DNA of 64,000 nucleotides from Papaver somniferum (Eukaryota; Streptophyta; Magnoliopsida; Ranunculales; Papaveraceae): contig NC_039363.1 of assembly GCF_003573695.1 (NCBI RefSeq), positions 151,870,826 through 151,934,825 on the forward strand. Reading direction: 5' to 3'. The translations under genes and the position numbers were made by a program. Shown one piece after another: positions 45,788 through 56,787 of this stretch (position 1 is the stretch's first letter; each line of letters opens with the position of its first letter). Under the pieces are notes generated by a model. It was not told the DNA's origin. It saw only the letters and a list, made by a program, of their open reading frames with translations, and ran no database searches.

Positions 45788-48584
45788 TGTTAGAGCATAG
45801 CTCGGTTGAACCCACCAAGCGTTGGTATGTCAAGTCTGGTTGTCATATTTTAGTGAATCAAAACTCATTTTAAGAGTTGCTTGATTATGTACTAGAGTCA
45901 ACTTCGTATAGGTTAGCTTGAAAGTATTAGAATATGAGACATTACAAGTATTGCGAAGACTTGAAGAAGTGAAGAAGTACAAAGCTACAACGATAACACC
46001 ATCCTTCCACTTGAGGTTAGTGATATTTGACTTGAACTGTTTCATTCCCTAACGTATCTTTCAAGTCGTGCATATTGAAAATGAAACTGCGAAGCATGAA
46101 CACTCTAGATAGACATAGTATTAGGGAATACAATATGAACTTTATTGCTTAACCATTAAACTTTGTAGATAACACATACACATAATCGTTTAAATGCTAT
46201 TGTGATTATGTATGGGTATGAGGTGAGGATTTCATCCTAGGAAACAATGTTTTTACATGTGTTTTAAGGAAGTAAGTTCATAAACTTGTTTATGAATCGA
46301 AAAGGAAATCGCCAAGAGTTATAGGGATTGTTATTCATTGCATATCTTGTGAATATCCAATATGTGTGATTTAGTACAACCGCTCACGACTTGTTTGTGT
46401 TCTTGGTAAAACTATTCACAAAGTGCTGACTTATGTATTGGTATGACTTTTATTAGTGAAACCGATCTTAAGTAATCACCTGAGATGGTATGATTGAGTT
46501 TGTGATTTGTTGATACGAATCTGGGTAAAAGGGAACCGATCCTATGAAGAGGTGCAACACATCACAAAGGGGAATGGATCCTTGTATGAGGTGCAGCAAG
46601 TTTTTAGAAGAAAGGGGAACCGATCCTATGGACTTGTGCAACACGTTTTTAGGCAAAGGTGAACCGATCCTATGGACATGCGCAATACATATAAGTTAGA
46701 TACCATATATATGTGGGGACAGATCCTAGTACCTAGTCAATCGAATTTTGGAAAGCTAGTGTGACTATGCACAATACTCACATGGATGTAGAACCAAAAC
46801 TTGTTTTGGTAGAACCGTTAAACCCATGATTTGTGATTGAGTGTTTCTTAATCAATCGCATAGTTCTTGAAAGTCAGATGAACCAATTCTAAACTTTTTT
46901 GGAAGTGTGGCAAATCGGTTTCAAGGTTGTAAGTATTAAAGAGGACTTACAAAGTAAGGATGTCGGCATACTTTGAACACGTACAATAATGTTTATCTTT
47001 TATTGTTCAAAGTTATTCCTTAATAGCTACAAGAAGAAAATCCCAGGATCGAAATATAAATAAGTTAAAAATATTTTAATTAAGGTTAATTTTATTTTAG
47101 GAAAATGAGAATGAGTAATGTGCATTCACTAGTTGAGATTTTCCAAAGAGATTTTCGGTCATTATTTTGGACAGAGCATTTCCAGGAATTATGGAAACCG
47201 AATTTGGAATATATTGAATATCTTTGAGAATATTTTTGGTTTTGGAAATTCCTTGGTGTCCAAACTTCCTTGTCTATAAATACTTGAAGTTTGCATTTCT
47301 AGCAAATTAATCCTCCATGACAGCAAACTTCCTCGGTTGTGCTGTTACTGGTGTATCCGCCTATTCGGAGAGAGTAACCTAATTAGGCGAAATCTCTTAC
47401 CACCGCTCAATTTAAAGTCTTCTTTGGGATTGAGAAGCTCTACGAGTACCGTTGGTGGGAAAATAGATAATTGTGTTTTATCTTGTGTTTTCGATTGATT
47501 TGATTGACTAATGGTGAATGAACTTTGATTGCACCTATTTTATTTATGCTTGAGAATCTTCTCTTCTGATATAAGATTCACTCAAGCTAGATCGAAGTTT
47601 CGACAGGGATCTTTAGACTGTTATTAATGCTAACGACGATCTTGTGATAATCCATTGTTAATAGACTTCGTTCTATGCATGATTGATTACAAGAGATTCA
47701 AGTTGTTGTGTGCAGGTGTTTATTGAAGATCTAAGAAGATTTGAAGACAAAGAAGATATTGAAGATTTCTGATTTGGGATTCATAATCTTTGGTGTGCAC
47801 CATACTTATTTTGGTATAATAGGATCCAACTACAATCGGTTTATCCTTGTGGTAGATTGGATTGATTAGTTGTATAGATCGGCATCAATACAACTCTTTG
47901 TGATTAAAAGTATTGATTGTAAAATCTTAACAATTACTTCGGTGATTGAACATAAGATAGATCTAAGAACCTGATGAAGGAGTTTATGTTGAGATAAACA
48001 GAAGAGCCTTTGTCCGACTCATATCACTTGGTTGAAGAGAGTTGATACCAAACAGATTTGTTGTTCCTTTACTGTTTGGAATACGAACCAAAGGAATTGT
48101 TCCAAGTACGTGACTTATTCATAAGTTTTATGCGTGGGAATACATATGGAACTAGGTGAACTATAGGTTTAGTTGCTTGGTCTCAACTATACGAAGTTGG
48201 TTTAATTTTGTGTAGCGGCTTAATCCTGAGAGTATTCCATTTGGTACCGAGGTTTTTCTGCATTTGCGGTTTCCTCGTTAACAAAATCTTGTTGTGTCAT
48301 TATTTTATATTTCCGCATTATAATTAAAGTAAATTACACAAAGTTAATTCCTATTTACTTGATAAGCAATCCTATTGTGTTTGGTTAAGTATGAACCTTT
48401 TTATCAAGTAAACATACTTCGTTGTTGTATTGTCTCGATCTCGTATCCATAGACGATCACACGAAGTGTGAATCGATTAGTTGCATTGTCTCGACTCAGT
48501 CCATAGACAATCACTTTCGGAGATAGGACTTATATGTAGGAAAAGTTTTAGCTTGAGATATATTTGTGTACCCTCGCCTTTTGA
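45788..48584 (+). repeat. S4 5' LTR
   Basis: 2797 bp, ending TTTTGA (CA changed to GA). TATA box CTATAAATA at 47274-47282. U3 holds spaced GGGGAACCGATCCTATG repeats (46516-46690). The block GGTTTTTCTGCATTTGCGG is at 48251. Minus frames at 45830-46045 and 46468-46656 recur in each LTR copy and are not genes. Confidence 0.85.
46516..46690 (+). repeat. GGAACCGATCC repeats in the S4 U3 region
   Basis: Four to five units of roughly 40-60 bases share GGGGAACCGATCCTATG and GTGCAACA. They recur in the 3' LTR at about 59286-59460 and in part at 53464-53576. Confidence 0.6.
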
Positions 48585-48586
48585 AT

Positions 48587-48598
48587 TGGTATCAGATC
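48587..48598 (+). promoter_or_regulatory. S4 primer-binding site (tRNA-iMet type, one change)
   Basis: TGGTATCAGATC differs by one base from the S1 and S2 sites. Confidence 0.75.
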
Positions 48599-48664
48599 AG
48601 GCAAACACGAAAAGATCTAAGAATCTATGTTTGGTGCGATCCAAACTATAAAAGATTGAATCCA

Positions 48665-50644
48665 ATGGATGATTCAGTTAACGTAATGCCAAGATTAGAT
48701 GACTCAAAATTGTTTGAAGGAATGTTATACAATGAAATTGTTGAGTTCCTATGTTCCAAAGAAATTTGGTATGTAGAAGAATGCCAATTGTATCTCAGAC
48801 TCACTGAAGATCCTAGAGATAAAATGATCCGAAAACTGATCAAGTTTGCTGATCTGTCTTTAGAACTTGAACTTTACGAGCTAAAGGAAGATGATTCTTT
48901 TAAAAATACATGCAAAATTCTTAGTGATAGTCAGGGGCTACGGGATGAATTAGATGCTTTCCTTTTGGAATTGGAATCCATAAAACAAACTACTAGAGAA
49001 CCAATGTCTGAAAGAAGTCAATATCTTCATGACTACTGTATGAATTTTTCTCTAGATAATATAAACATGGATTCGTATCAAAACTCTGTTGATATCACTC
49101 TAGATATCGTTGACAACATACCAGACGCAGAGTTTGGTTTCGAAGAAGAACAAATAACCAATAATGTTGAAATACAAAGAGGTATTATTGAAAATTCAAC
49201 ATACTCTAAGCCCACAAGGGGTATCGAACTCAAACTGGTCAGCTCACTTGAGGTAAGTGATTCAGATCCTTGGTCATACCCAAGAACCGAATCCTGTGAA
49301 CCAGAATTGGAACCGACATGTTTTTCGGTGATAATAACGAAGAGAGAAATAAACTCTCTTATAATCTCTTCTTTTTCTTCTTCTTCTTCTTCTAACATAA
49401 CTACAAGAGAAAGTATTGGTTCGAAATCAAAAAACAAGATTTTTGTCATTCTCTTGTCTTCGAAACAAAATTTTGGTTCAATCTCACTCATTCTTCAAGG
49501 GGTACTTGCGGTTTTCACCAACTTCTCTTCCAAAGGTGTAATTCGAATTTTAACTAGCATCATCGGTTGTAAGTTTTTTCTTCTCTATTTCGAATTTTTG
49601 ATTCATAGCAACATGAAAAATAGGGATTTTACTAGAGGAGAAGGGTCTAGTCAAACCCATAGAACAATTACACCAATGATGAACTTCTCAGATGAAACTA
49701 TCGATTCTCTTCCATCACTCTACTTTGATGTTAGTACCGGAATTTATTTTTTTAATCGAAAATTCCTCAAGAAGTATAACTCAATGCATGATAAACAAAT
49801 CATTTGTGAGAATAAATATGTGTATCTTGATATGAAGTTTTACAATGAATTAATCCGTGACCGTAATGACTGGGGTGATATCCATTCGGGTAGCTATTCT
49901 GGTTCTCCAGAATTAACTAGGGAGTTTTATGGTAATATACACAATGAGGATGAAAAAGAATGTAAGTTCTTCACTATGATTAGGAGACGTCGCTTTGAAG
50001 TAAATAGAAGTATTATTACTTATATACTTGGTTGCGGTTTGGAAAATGTCTTTCTACCCAGTGAAAGTGATTTTAACAAACGACATGTTGCCGAAATTCT
50101 TGGAGGGAGTACTTGGAGTGGCGACAGTCTTTGTATTAACAATATCCCAGAACATCTCAAGTTTTTTGGTAAGTGTGTTGTTCCTAATCTTTCTCCTAGT
50201 AATATGCACAAGGTTGTGCGGAGTCCTGAAGTGACAGAGTTAATCTATCACATTGTTATTGGAACCCCAAACCTTGATTTTTGTGGGTTCATCATCAGAC
50301 AAATGATTAGAATTTGGAAGAATGGAAAAATCATGGAATTTCCGTGTCTTATCACTAGAATCTGCAGTACTTATAAAATTGGTGCAAATGATTCTCAGAG
50401 GCTTGTGCCAAAACCTCATAATCGTTCTATCGTCAACAGAATGCGAGGACAAAGTCATCCCAAGACTAAGACTAGTGATGGTCCTAGCACTTCTGTGCAA
50501 GATGTTGATCTTGAAACCTACTATCGAAGACTCAGTAGGAAGAATGATTGTCTGGAGGAGCCAGTAAAGTTTGCCTCTCTCAAGCGCCCAGAACTTATTC
50601 CTGATCTCGCTCGGATTGGTAAAGATTACAAGACAGGGTTATAA
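48665..50644 (+). CDS. S4 ORF: putative plant transposon protein (PF20167-like), N-terminal part unknown
   Basis: The ATG at 48665 gives 659 codons; the open frame upstream to 48566 is LTR end and primer site. Residues 1-220 are acidic and helical with no known family. A poly-Ser run from a TCT repeat (about 49375) and a hydrophobic stretch follow at residues about 235-315; an ATG at 49613 could start a separate 343-residue protein. Residues about 414-575 resemble the domain called putative plant transposon protein: ELTREFYGNI, RRRRFEVNRSIITYILGC, HLKFFGKCVVPNLSPSNM, VTELIYHIVIGTPNLD and MEFPCLITRICSTY. Its function is not known to me. No gag, RT or integrase motif is present. It is the longest intact frame in the window. 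Confidence 0.65.
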   Translation: MDDSVNVMPRLDDSKLFEGMLYNEIVEFLCSKEIWYVEECQLYLRLTEDPRDKMIRKLIKFADLSLELELYELKEDDSFKNTCKILSDSQGLRDELDAFLLELESIKQTTREPMSERSQYLHDYCMNFSLDNINMDSYQNSVDITLDIVDNIPDAEFGFEEEQITNNVEIQRGIIENSTYSKPTRGIELKLVSSLEVSDSDPWSYPRTESCEPELEPTCFSVIITKREINSLIISSFSSSSSSNITTRESIGSKSKNKIFVILLSSKQNFGSISLILQGVLAVFTNFSSKGVIRILTSIIGCKFFLLYFEFLIHSNMKNRDFTRGEGSSQTHRTITPMMNFSDETIDSLPSLYFDVSTGIYFFNRKFLKKYNSMHDKQIICENKYVYLDMKFYNELIRDRNDWGDIHSGSYSGSPELTREFYGNIHNEDEKECKFFTMIRRRRFEVNRSIITYILGCGLENVFLPSESDFNKRHVAEILGGSTWSGDSLCINNIPEHLKFFGKCVVPNLSPSNMHKVVRSPEVTELIYHIVIGTPNLDFCGFIIRQMIRIWKNGKIMEFPCLITRICSTYKIGANDSQRLVPKPHNRSIVNRMRGQSHPKTKTSDGPSTSVQDVDLETYYRRLSRKNDCLEEPVKFASLKRPELIPDLARIGKDYKTGL

Positions 50645-51250
50645 GAAGACTTTGGCTTGAGTGATACCTCCTCAAGTTCTTAGAATCTTGTCTAAAACCT
50701 GTTTGTTTCTTGTTGTAACCATAAGACTTCTTTGTTTCTATTTGTTTTTGGTATTGTAAAAAACTTTGAAATTGTGTTCTGGTCTTATGTGTAATAGTAT
50801 GATATTTTTAGTATCTTACTTTCGTACTATAAAATTGATTATTGGATGTTTATGGGATGTTTGATTTTGGTTTTATTACCTTGATATTCGATCTCATAAT
50901 GTTGTGAACCCTTATGGTTTGGGTGACTTTTTGATTTAGCAGGATTAAGTTCTATCCAATGTTGGTAGGCTTTATCAAAGGATCATGAGAGGTTCTGGTA
51001 GAAACAATATGTTGAATCGGTTTTGGTTTAGCATAAAAGTATATGTGTTTCGACGGTTTTCAACTTTTGCTTGCAATTGTTAAAACCGATTTTCAACCTT
51101 TCTCTGGTAAAGGTTGGTTGTCGTTATTCTTTTGTTTTTGCATAAGGATGACAACATAATGATATTTCGATAGCAATTCTCCCTGGACGAAGATGCAAAC
51201 ATATTGGAGAAATGGATGCTAAATTTGAGGTAACAATGTTGTTAGTTAAT
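50645..51250 (+). other. S4 tail, first part
   Basis: Non-coding, T-rich; degenerate versions of the following tandem unit (ACCGATTTTCAACC, GGTTTTGG) appear. Nothing else recognised. Confidence 0.5.
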
Positions 51251-51784
51251 TGTTTTCCTGTTTAAGAAAAGCCTAATTTTATTCTATGTATATTTTGCTT
51301 TTGCTTAACAAAATTTCGGTACAATTAATGTTTTATTCCATTATGTATGTATGGATGTGTGTGTGATTCAATTGGTTCCGGTTAAGAAAAACTATTGTTA
51401 TCTTGCTTTATTGTGTGGTATCAATTGTTTAGGATTACAAAATTTCGGTGCAATTGCGGTGTTTTAATGCTTATGTTGATTCAATTGCTTCCGGTTGAGG
51501 TGAATAATTTTGCAAGTTGTTTTCCTGTTTAAGAAAAGCCTGATTTTTATTCCATATATATTTTGCTTTTGCTTAACAAAATTTCGGTACAATTGATGTT
51601 TTATTTCTTATGTGTGTATGGATGTGTGTGTGATTTAATTGGTTCCGGTTAAGAAAAACTATTGTTATCTTGCTTTATTGTGTGGTATCAATTGTTTAGG
51701 CTAACCATATTTCGGTGCAATTGCGGTGTTTTAATGCTTATGTTGATTCAATTGCTTCCGGTTGAGGTGAATAATTTTGCAAGT
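51251..51784 (+). repeat. Tandem repeat, two units of about 267 bp
   Basis: Units start TGTTTTCCTGTTTAAGAAAA at 51251 and 51518 and are close to identical. Each unit contains two related half-units with AAATTTCGGT(A/G)CAATT and TTCCGGTT(A/G)AG, so the array grew from a shorter repeat of about 130 bp. Degenerate copies continue to about 52200. Confidence 0.8.
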
Positions 51785-52725
51785 TGATTTATTTGGTTTC
51801 TATGAATTATTCATGGCTTAACGAAACAAAAGGTTTACGGGATGAGTTGTTTAGTCCAATTCGATTCCGGATAAGAGAAGCTAAGTTTATCTTAGTTAAA
51901 CTTATCAAAGTGGAGGTTTCGGTTATTTAAGTCTAATCGAATGCCTTAACAAGAAATGCTAGTTAACTAACATAATACTTGTCTTGTTTAAAATTGAAAG
52001 GTCTAAGTTATATGGATAATTAGAAACTGATGAGAAAAATAGAGTTATCTTTATTTTGGTCTTATCGAATGAAGCGGTTGTATTTGTACAATCGGTTTAG
52101 CAAAGGGACTAAGTTGCTTAGTTGATTTTTGGTTTGCTAAACTAAATTGGGAAAATTGCTTCAGGCAATTGTTTCCTTGATAACATATCAAAACAAATTA
52201 CTTTGTAGTTTCGGTTTTGATATTGGTTATCAAAAATGGTGTGTGGAACCCTCGTGCTTAACTCTATAGGTTTGCAAGTCTATTTTGAGATTTGTTAGAT
52301 TCTTTTCGTGTTGTCCTTTATTTTTTCGTTTCTTTGTCATTTTGTGACAAAAAGGGGGAGAAATATATGGAGTAAACAAGTGATACTGGTATTGATTTTA
52401 TATTGATTGGTATCAATAAGGAAAAGAATATTTATGTTTAAACGTTTATCTAACAAAAGAGTGAAAGCATAGACTAAGGGGGAGTAGCATATCATATTAA
52501 TTGGTATAACAAAGGCGTGTGGATTGATGAAATACACCTATCTCACCTTTAGGGGGAGTATTAGCTTTGTTATTATAATGTCAACAACGGGATTTAAGGA
52601 TTGAATGAATGCAGGTTATTGTGTTGTTGAATTCGGGAATCAAGCGTATGTGTAATGAATTCTTGTAATTTGTTTATCCATATGATTATAAGAGTTTTGT
52701 CACTAAAATTGACAAAGGGGGAGAT
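51785..52725 (+). other. S4 tail with several purine tracts
   Basis: Non-coding. Purine tracts occur at 52349-52363, 52476-52485 and 52551-52559 and, next to the LTR, AAAGGGGGAGAT at 52714-52725. The minus frame at 52337-52537 is not a gene. Confidence 0.6.
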
Positions 52726-53576
52726 TATTAGAGCATAGCTCGATTGAAACCACCAAGCATTGGTATGTCAAGTTTGGTTGTCATATTTTAGTGAATCAAA
52801 ACTCATTTTAATAGTCTTTTGATTATGCACTAGAGTCAACTTTGTACATGTTAGCTTGAAAGTATTAGGATATGAGACATTACAAGTATTGCGAAGAATT
52901 GAAGAAGTGGAGAAGTAAGAAGCTACAACGACAACATCATCCTTCCACTTGAGGTTAGTGATATTTGACTTGAACTGTTTCATTCCCTAACGTATATTTC
53001 AAGTCGTGCATATTGAAAACGAAACTGCGAAGCATGAACACTCTAGATAAACATAGTATTAAGGAATACAATATGAAGTTTATTGCTTAACCATTAAACT
53101 TTGTAGATAAGACATCGACATAATCGTTTAAATGCTATTGTGATTATGTATGGGTATAAGGTGAGGATTTCATCCTATGAAACAATGTTTTTACATGTGT
53201 TTTAAGGATGTAAGTTCATAAACTTGTTTATGAATCGAAAAGGAAATCGCCAGGCGTTATTGGGATTGTTATTCATTGCATATCTTGTGAACATCCAATA
53301 TGTGTGGTTTAGTACAACCGCTCACGACTTGTTTGTGTTCTTGGTAAAATTATTCACAAAGGCCTGACTTATATATTGGTATGACTTTTATTAGTGAAAC
53401 CCATCTTAATTAACCACCTGAGATGGTATGATTGAGTTTGTGATTTGTTGAACCGAATCTGGGTAAAAGAGAACTGATCCTATGAAGAGGTGCAACACAT
53501 CATAAAGGGGAATCGGTCCTTGTATGAGGTGCAACAAGTTTTTAGTAGAAAGGGGAACTGATCCTATGGACTTGTG
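52726..53576 (+). repeat. S4 3' LTR, left part
   Basis: It starts TATTAGAGCATAGCTCG and follows the 5' LTR for 851 bases up to the junction with R1 gag sequence at 53577. Its last 416 bases (53161-53576) are present again at 58986-59401. Confidence 0.8.
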
Positions 53577-53786
53577 GAAGTGTTGAGATTTATCTATGAA
53601 CTTGAGTAGAGTGTCGAACTGTTTGGATAGTTTATCAACTACACCACGAACATCAGACACTTTTGTAGTAAGTTTATCATAAGATCCCTTGAGTTTATCA
53701 ACCTATGATTCAACATCCTTCAAAGTCATGATGAAAAAAAAATTTGTGGATTGATTTGAGTGAAATGGAACGGCTCTGATGCCAAA
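53577..53786 (-). pseudogene. Truncated second copy of R1 primer site and gag start
   Basis: This stretch repeats 58440-58644: primer site GGCATCAGAGCC on the minus strand (53772-53784) and the first 50 or so gag codons (SDVRGVVDKLSKQFDTLLKF). It lies outside the R1 3' LTR, so R1 was once part of a tandem LTR-body-LTR-body array. Confidence 0.75.
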
Positions 53787-54128
53787 TATTGTATAGCTAC
53801 AACAATTTGTAAAACAGATGGGAAGATTTTGGATAGATTGGTGATAAATCACCTCCTGAATCGAAACTCAAGCGAATTTCTGTGCTAAGAAGCGCAGCTA
53901 AAGAAGTAAAACTTCATTAAATTTCAGATTGGATAAGGAAGGTATTCTTACAGGACTTTAAATACCAATCAATAACCCTAGATAATACTCAATGGATGCA
54001 ACACACGTGTCGACATCCGATACCTCCACTCAACAATGATATCATCACACACAGAGTTACTAACAGCAGACCTTAGAGTAACTAACTTAAATATTGAGCA
54101 GTAATACTCTAACTGTCACACTGTGACA
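53787..54128 (-). repeat. R1 3' LTR (left copy)
   Basis: 342 bp; the minus strand starts TGTCACAGTGTGACAG, an inverted palindrome. It matches the right copy closely. Confidence 0.85.
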
Positions 54129-54166
54129 TTGCCTTCCCCTGAAAAAGATCCTTGTCCTCAAGGATC
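54129..54166 (-). promoter_or_regulatory. AGGA-loop hairpin and polypurine tract (R1)
   Basis: On the minus strand GATCCTTG and CAAGGATC form a perfect 8-bp stem around AGGA (54147-54166), then TTTTTCAGGGGAAGGCAA reaches the LTR. Here the hairpin overlaps pol codons for LEDKD. Confidence 0.7.
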
Positions 54167-54192
54167 AATTTAGGGTAGTGAGCTCTGGCATT

Positions 54193-54780
54193 TTAAACGT
54201 CCTCCCAGGTAGCATTTTCTGGAGATGAATTTGTCCATTGAATCAAAACTTGTTGAACCAAGTGCTTTCCCCTTAACATGGTGCGGCTAAGCAAGACTTG
54301 CTGAGGAACCATTATAATTACACCTTTATGATCTACAATTGGTAAAGTGGTGGAGGGAGTGTGCTTGAGTCCAATATGTTGCTTGAGCTGAGACACATGG
54401 AATACAGGGTGAATGCGCGCATGAGAAGGAAGCTCCAATTTGTAAGCCACTGGTACAATCCTCTGTAACACCTTAAATGGTCCATAGAACTTGGAGGAGA
54501 GTTTAAAGTTCTTGCGCAGGGAAAGAGAGGACTTTCTGTAAGGATGAAGCTTCAAATACACCATATCTCCCACTGCAAAGGATCTATCCTTTCTGGATTA
54601 GTCAGCATACAGCTTCATTCTCTCTTGAGCTTTTTGAAGAGATTCTTTGAGGACATCAAGGAGAGATGCTCTTTCCTTAAGGTAAATTTCAACTGCTTCT
54701 ACTGAAGTAGTGATCTGAGAAGGAAAAGCTAAGTGAGGAGGTACATACCTATAGAGAGCTTGGAATGGAGAGATCTTCAA
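54193..54780 (-). pseudogene. pol: R1 integrase C-terminus and chromodomain-like tail
   Basis: Two minus frames: 54780-54598 (SPFQALYRYVPPHLAFPS, ERMKLYAD) and 54573-54193. The second holds GDMVYLKLHPYR, SSKFYGPFKVLQRI, HPVFHVSQLKQHIG, the GPY/F-type module typical of this integrase end, and closes with LVQQVLIQWTNSSPENATWE, a chromodomain signature. A TAA at 54598-54600 (expected Gln) divides them. The domain would tether integration to chromatin. Confidence 0.8.
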
Positions 54781-54834
54781 GCTGGTATGATAGCTGGTAT
54801 TGTACCACCATTCAGCTAGGGATAGCCACTCACT

Positions 54835-55467
54835 CTATTTTCTAGGCTTGTGACCTGTGAGGAACCTCAAGTAAGTTTCTAAGCAAGCATTCACCCTCTC
54901 AGTTTGGCCATCTGTCTGGGGGTGATAGGTCGTGCTTAAGTTAAGAGTTTTCTCTAGGGATTTGAATAGATCTTTCCAAAAATGGCTAGTGAAGAGTTTG
55001 TCTCTGTCAGACACAATGGAGGAAGGCAGTCCATGTAATTTGAATACTTTGGTGAGAAAAGCTTTGGCTACAGTAGCAGCTGTGTATGGATGTTGAAGAG
55101 CTATAAAATGTGCATATTTGGTTAACCTATCCACAATCACCAATATGACACTCTTTTTGTTGTTGATGGGGAGGCCCTCTATGAAGTCCATAGTTACATG
55201 CTACCATGCTTGTTCAGGAATTGGAAGAGGTTGAAGCAATCCAGCAGAATTATTCATGTCACTTTTGTTCCTCTGACATACCTCACATTGAGAAACAAAC
55301 ATCACAATATCTTTATGCATGCCTCTCCAATAGAAATGACTTCTAGCTCTAACAGAAGTTTCTTGGATACCTGAATGGCCACCAAGAGCATATGCATGAA
55401 GTGAAGTAAGAAGGTTGTGTCTGATGTTGCTTCCCACTCCAATGTAGATCTTATTCTTGTATCTCAA
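54835..55467 (-). pseudogene. pol: R1 integrase: HHCC and catalytic core
   Basis: 55467-55201 holds the zinc-binding region with HSGIQETSVRARSHFYW and CEVCQRNK. After a TAG at 55201-55203 the core follows in 55191-54835: MDFIEGLP, first Asp in VIVDRLTKYAHF, second Asp in IVSDRDKLFTS, and Glu in HPQTDGQTERVN. A TAG at 54835-54837 ends it. All three acidic residues of DDE are present. Confidence 0.85.
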
Positions 55468-55533
55468 AACACCATCCTTATAAGTAAAATGTGAAACACT
55501 ATTAGGATTGAGAAGAAGTTGGGAAATAAGTTG

Positions 55534-56160
55534 TTATGCCTTATCATCATTGGCATAGCTGGTGGTAACTTCTTGAACCCAAGTTGGTGTAGAGAGAATT
55601 AATGAATGGCAAGTAGCAGACTCAATAGGCCTTCTTGATAGAGCATCAGCTACTACATTGTCAGATCCTTTTTTGTATTCAATACTGTAATCAAAACCCA
55701 AGAGCTTGATCAACCATCTTTGCTGCAATGGAGTAGTTATCTTATGCTCAAGAAAATATTTCAGACTCTGGTGATCTGTTCTGATGATGAACTTGTTGCC
55801 TTGTAAATATTGTCTCTGTCATTACAACGCCGTGACAATGGCAAGAGATTCTTTCTCATAAGTATAAAGTGCTTGAGCTCTTGGACCCAAAGGTTTGCTG
55901 AAAAAAGCAATTGGTCTGCTCTCTTGGATTAGTACTGCACCTAAACATGTGTCACTTGCATCACTTTCCACAATAAAAGGCTTAGTGAAGTCTGGTAAAG
56001 CCAAAATGGGAGTAGTGGTCATTGCCTGTTTGAGTTTTTCAAATGCAGTGGTTGCAGCTGGGCTCCATATGAAAGAATTCTTCTTGAGAAGAGATGTTAA
56101 AGGTTCACTGATCAAACCATACCCTTGGACAAATTTCCTGTAGTAACCAGTAAGTCCCAA
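55534..56160 (-). pseudogene. pol: R1 RNase H region
   Basis: 56160-55822 carries the RT-RNase H connection (LTGYYRKFVQGYG) and RNase H start (IVESDASDTCLGAVLIQ, RPIAFFSKPLGPRAQALY). Adjacent stops TAA and TGA near 55819-55824 interrupt; 55728-55534 continues with DYSIEYKKGSDNVVADALSR. It degrades RNA of the hybrid during reverse transcription. Confidence 0.8.
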
Positions 56161-56265
56161 ATAACCTTTTAACTCCTTGATGGTCTTGGGTATTGTCCAA
56201 TTCTACATACAAGCAATCTTAGATGGATCAACACAAACACCATTAGCTGTAATTATGTGACCAAG

Positions 56266-56724
56266 CTACTCCAAAGAAGGTTGTCCAAAGCAACACTTAG
56301 ACATCTTAGCAAAGAGTTGATGTTGTCTAAAGAGAGAAAAAACAATCTTCAAATGCTCATCCATACTTGGGCTGTAAACAAGGATGTCATCAAAGAAAAC
56401 AAGAACAAACTTCCTCAAGTAAGGATGAAAAATGTCATTCATTAATGCATGGAAGGTAGCAGATGCATTTGTTAGGCCAAATGGCATGACCTTGAACTCA
56501 TAATGCCCTTGATGAGTCATAAAAGCTGTTTTGAAGATGTCCAAATCATGAACTCTAATCTGACGATAACCAGCTCTAAGGTCAATCTTGGTGAAGATAA
56601 TTCCACCTTTCAACTCATCTAATTTATCCACAATTGGAATGGGAAATTTATCTTTAATGGTGATATTGTTGAGTTTTCTGTAATCAACACAGAATCTCCA
56701 AGAGTTATCCTTCTTTTTGACCAA
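56266..56724 (-). pseudogene. pol: R1 reverse transcriptase core
   Basis: The frame shows the classic order [65 protein letters not shown] and the catalytic FFDDILVYS near 56380-56400. The frame is open on both sides of this piece except for a break upstream near 56725-56790. No start codon is expected because it is part of a polyprotein. Confidence 0.9.
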
Positions 56725-56787
56725 TAGAATTGGAGAAGCAAAGGGACTGTGGCTAGGTTAAATTATACCAGAATTAAGCATGTCTTT

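Noticed and set aside
45830..46045. Minus frame repeated at 52768-52983
   Set aside because: It is the same segment of the S4 5' and 3' LTR, with no codon-level sign of selection visible.
48665..50644. S4 ORF as an LTR-element Gag or an env-like protein
   Set aside because: No capsid motif, zinc knuckle, signal peptide or clear membrane anchor is visible; the hydrophobic stretch is in a low-complexity region.
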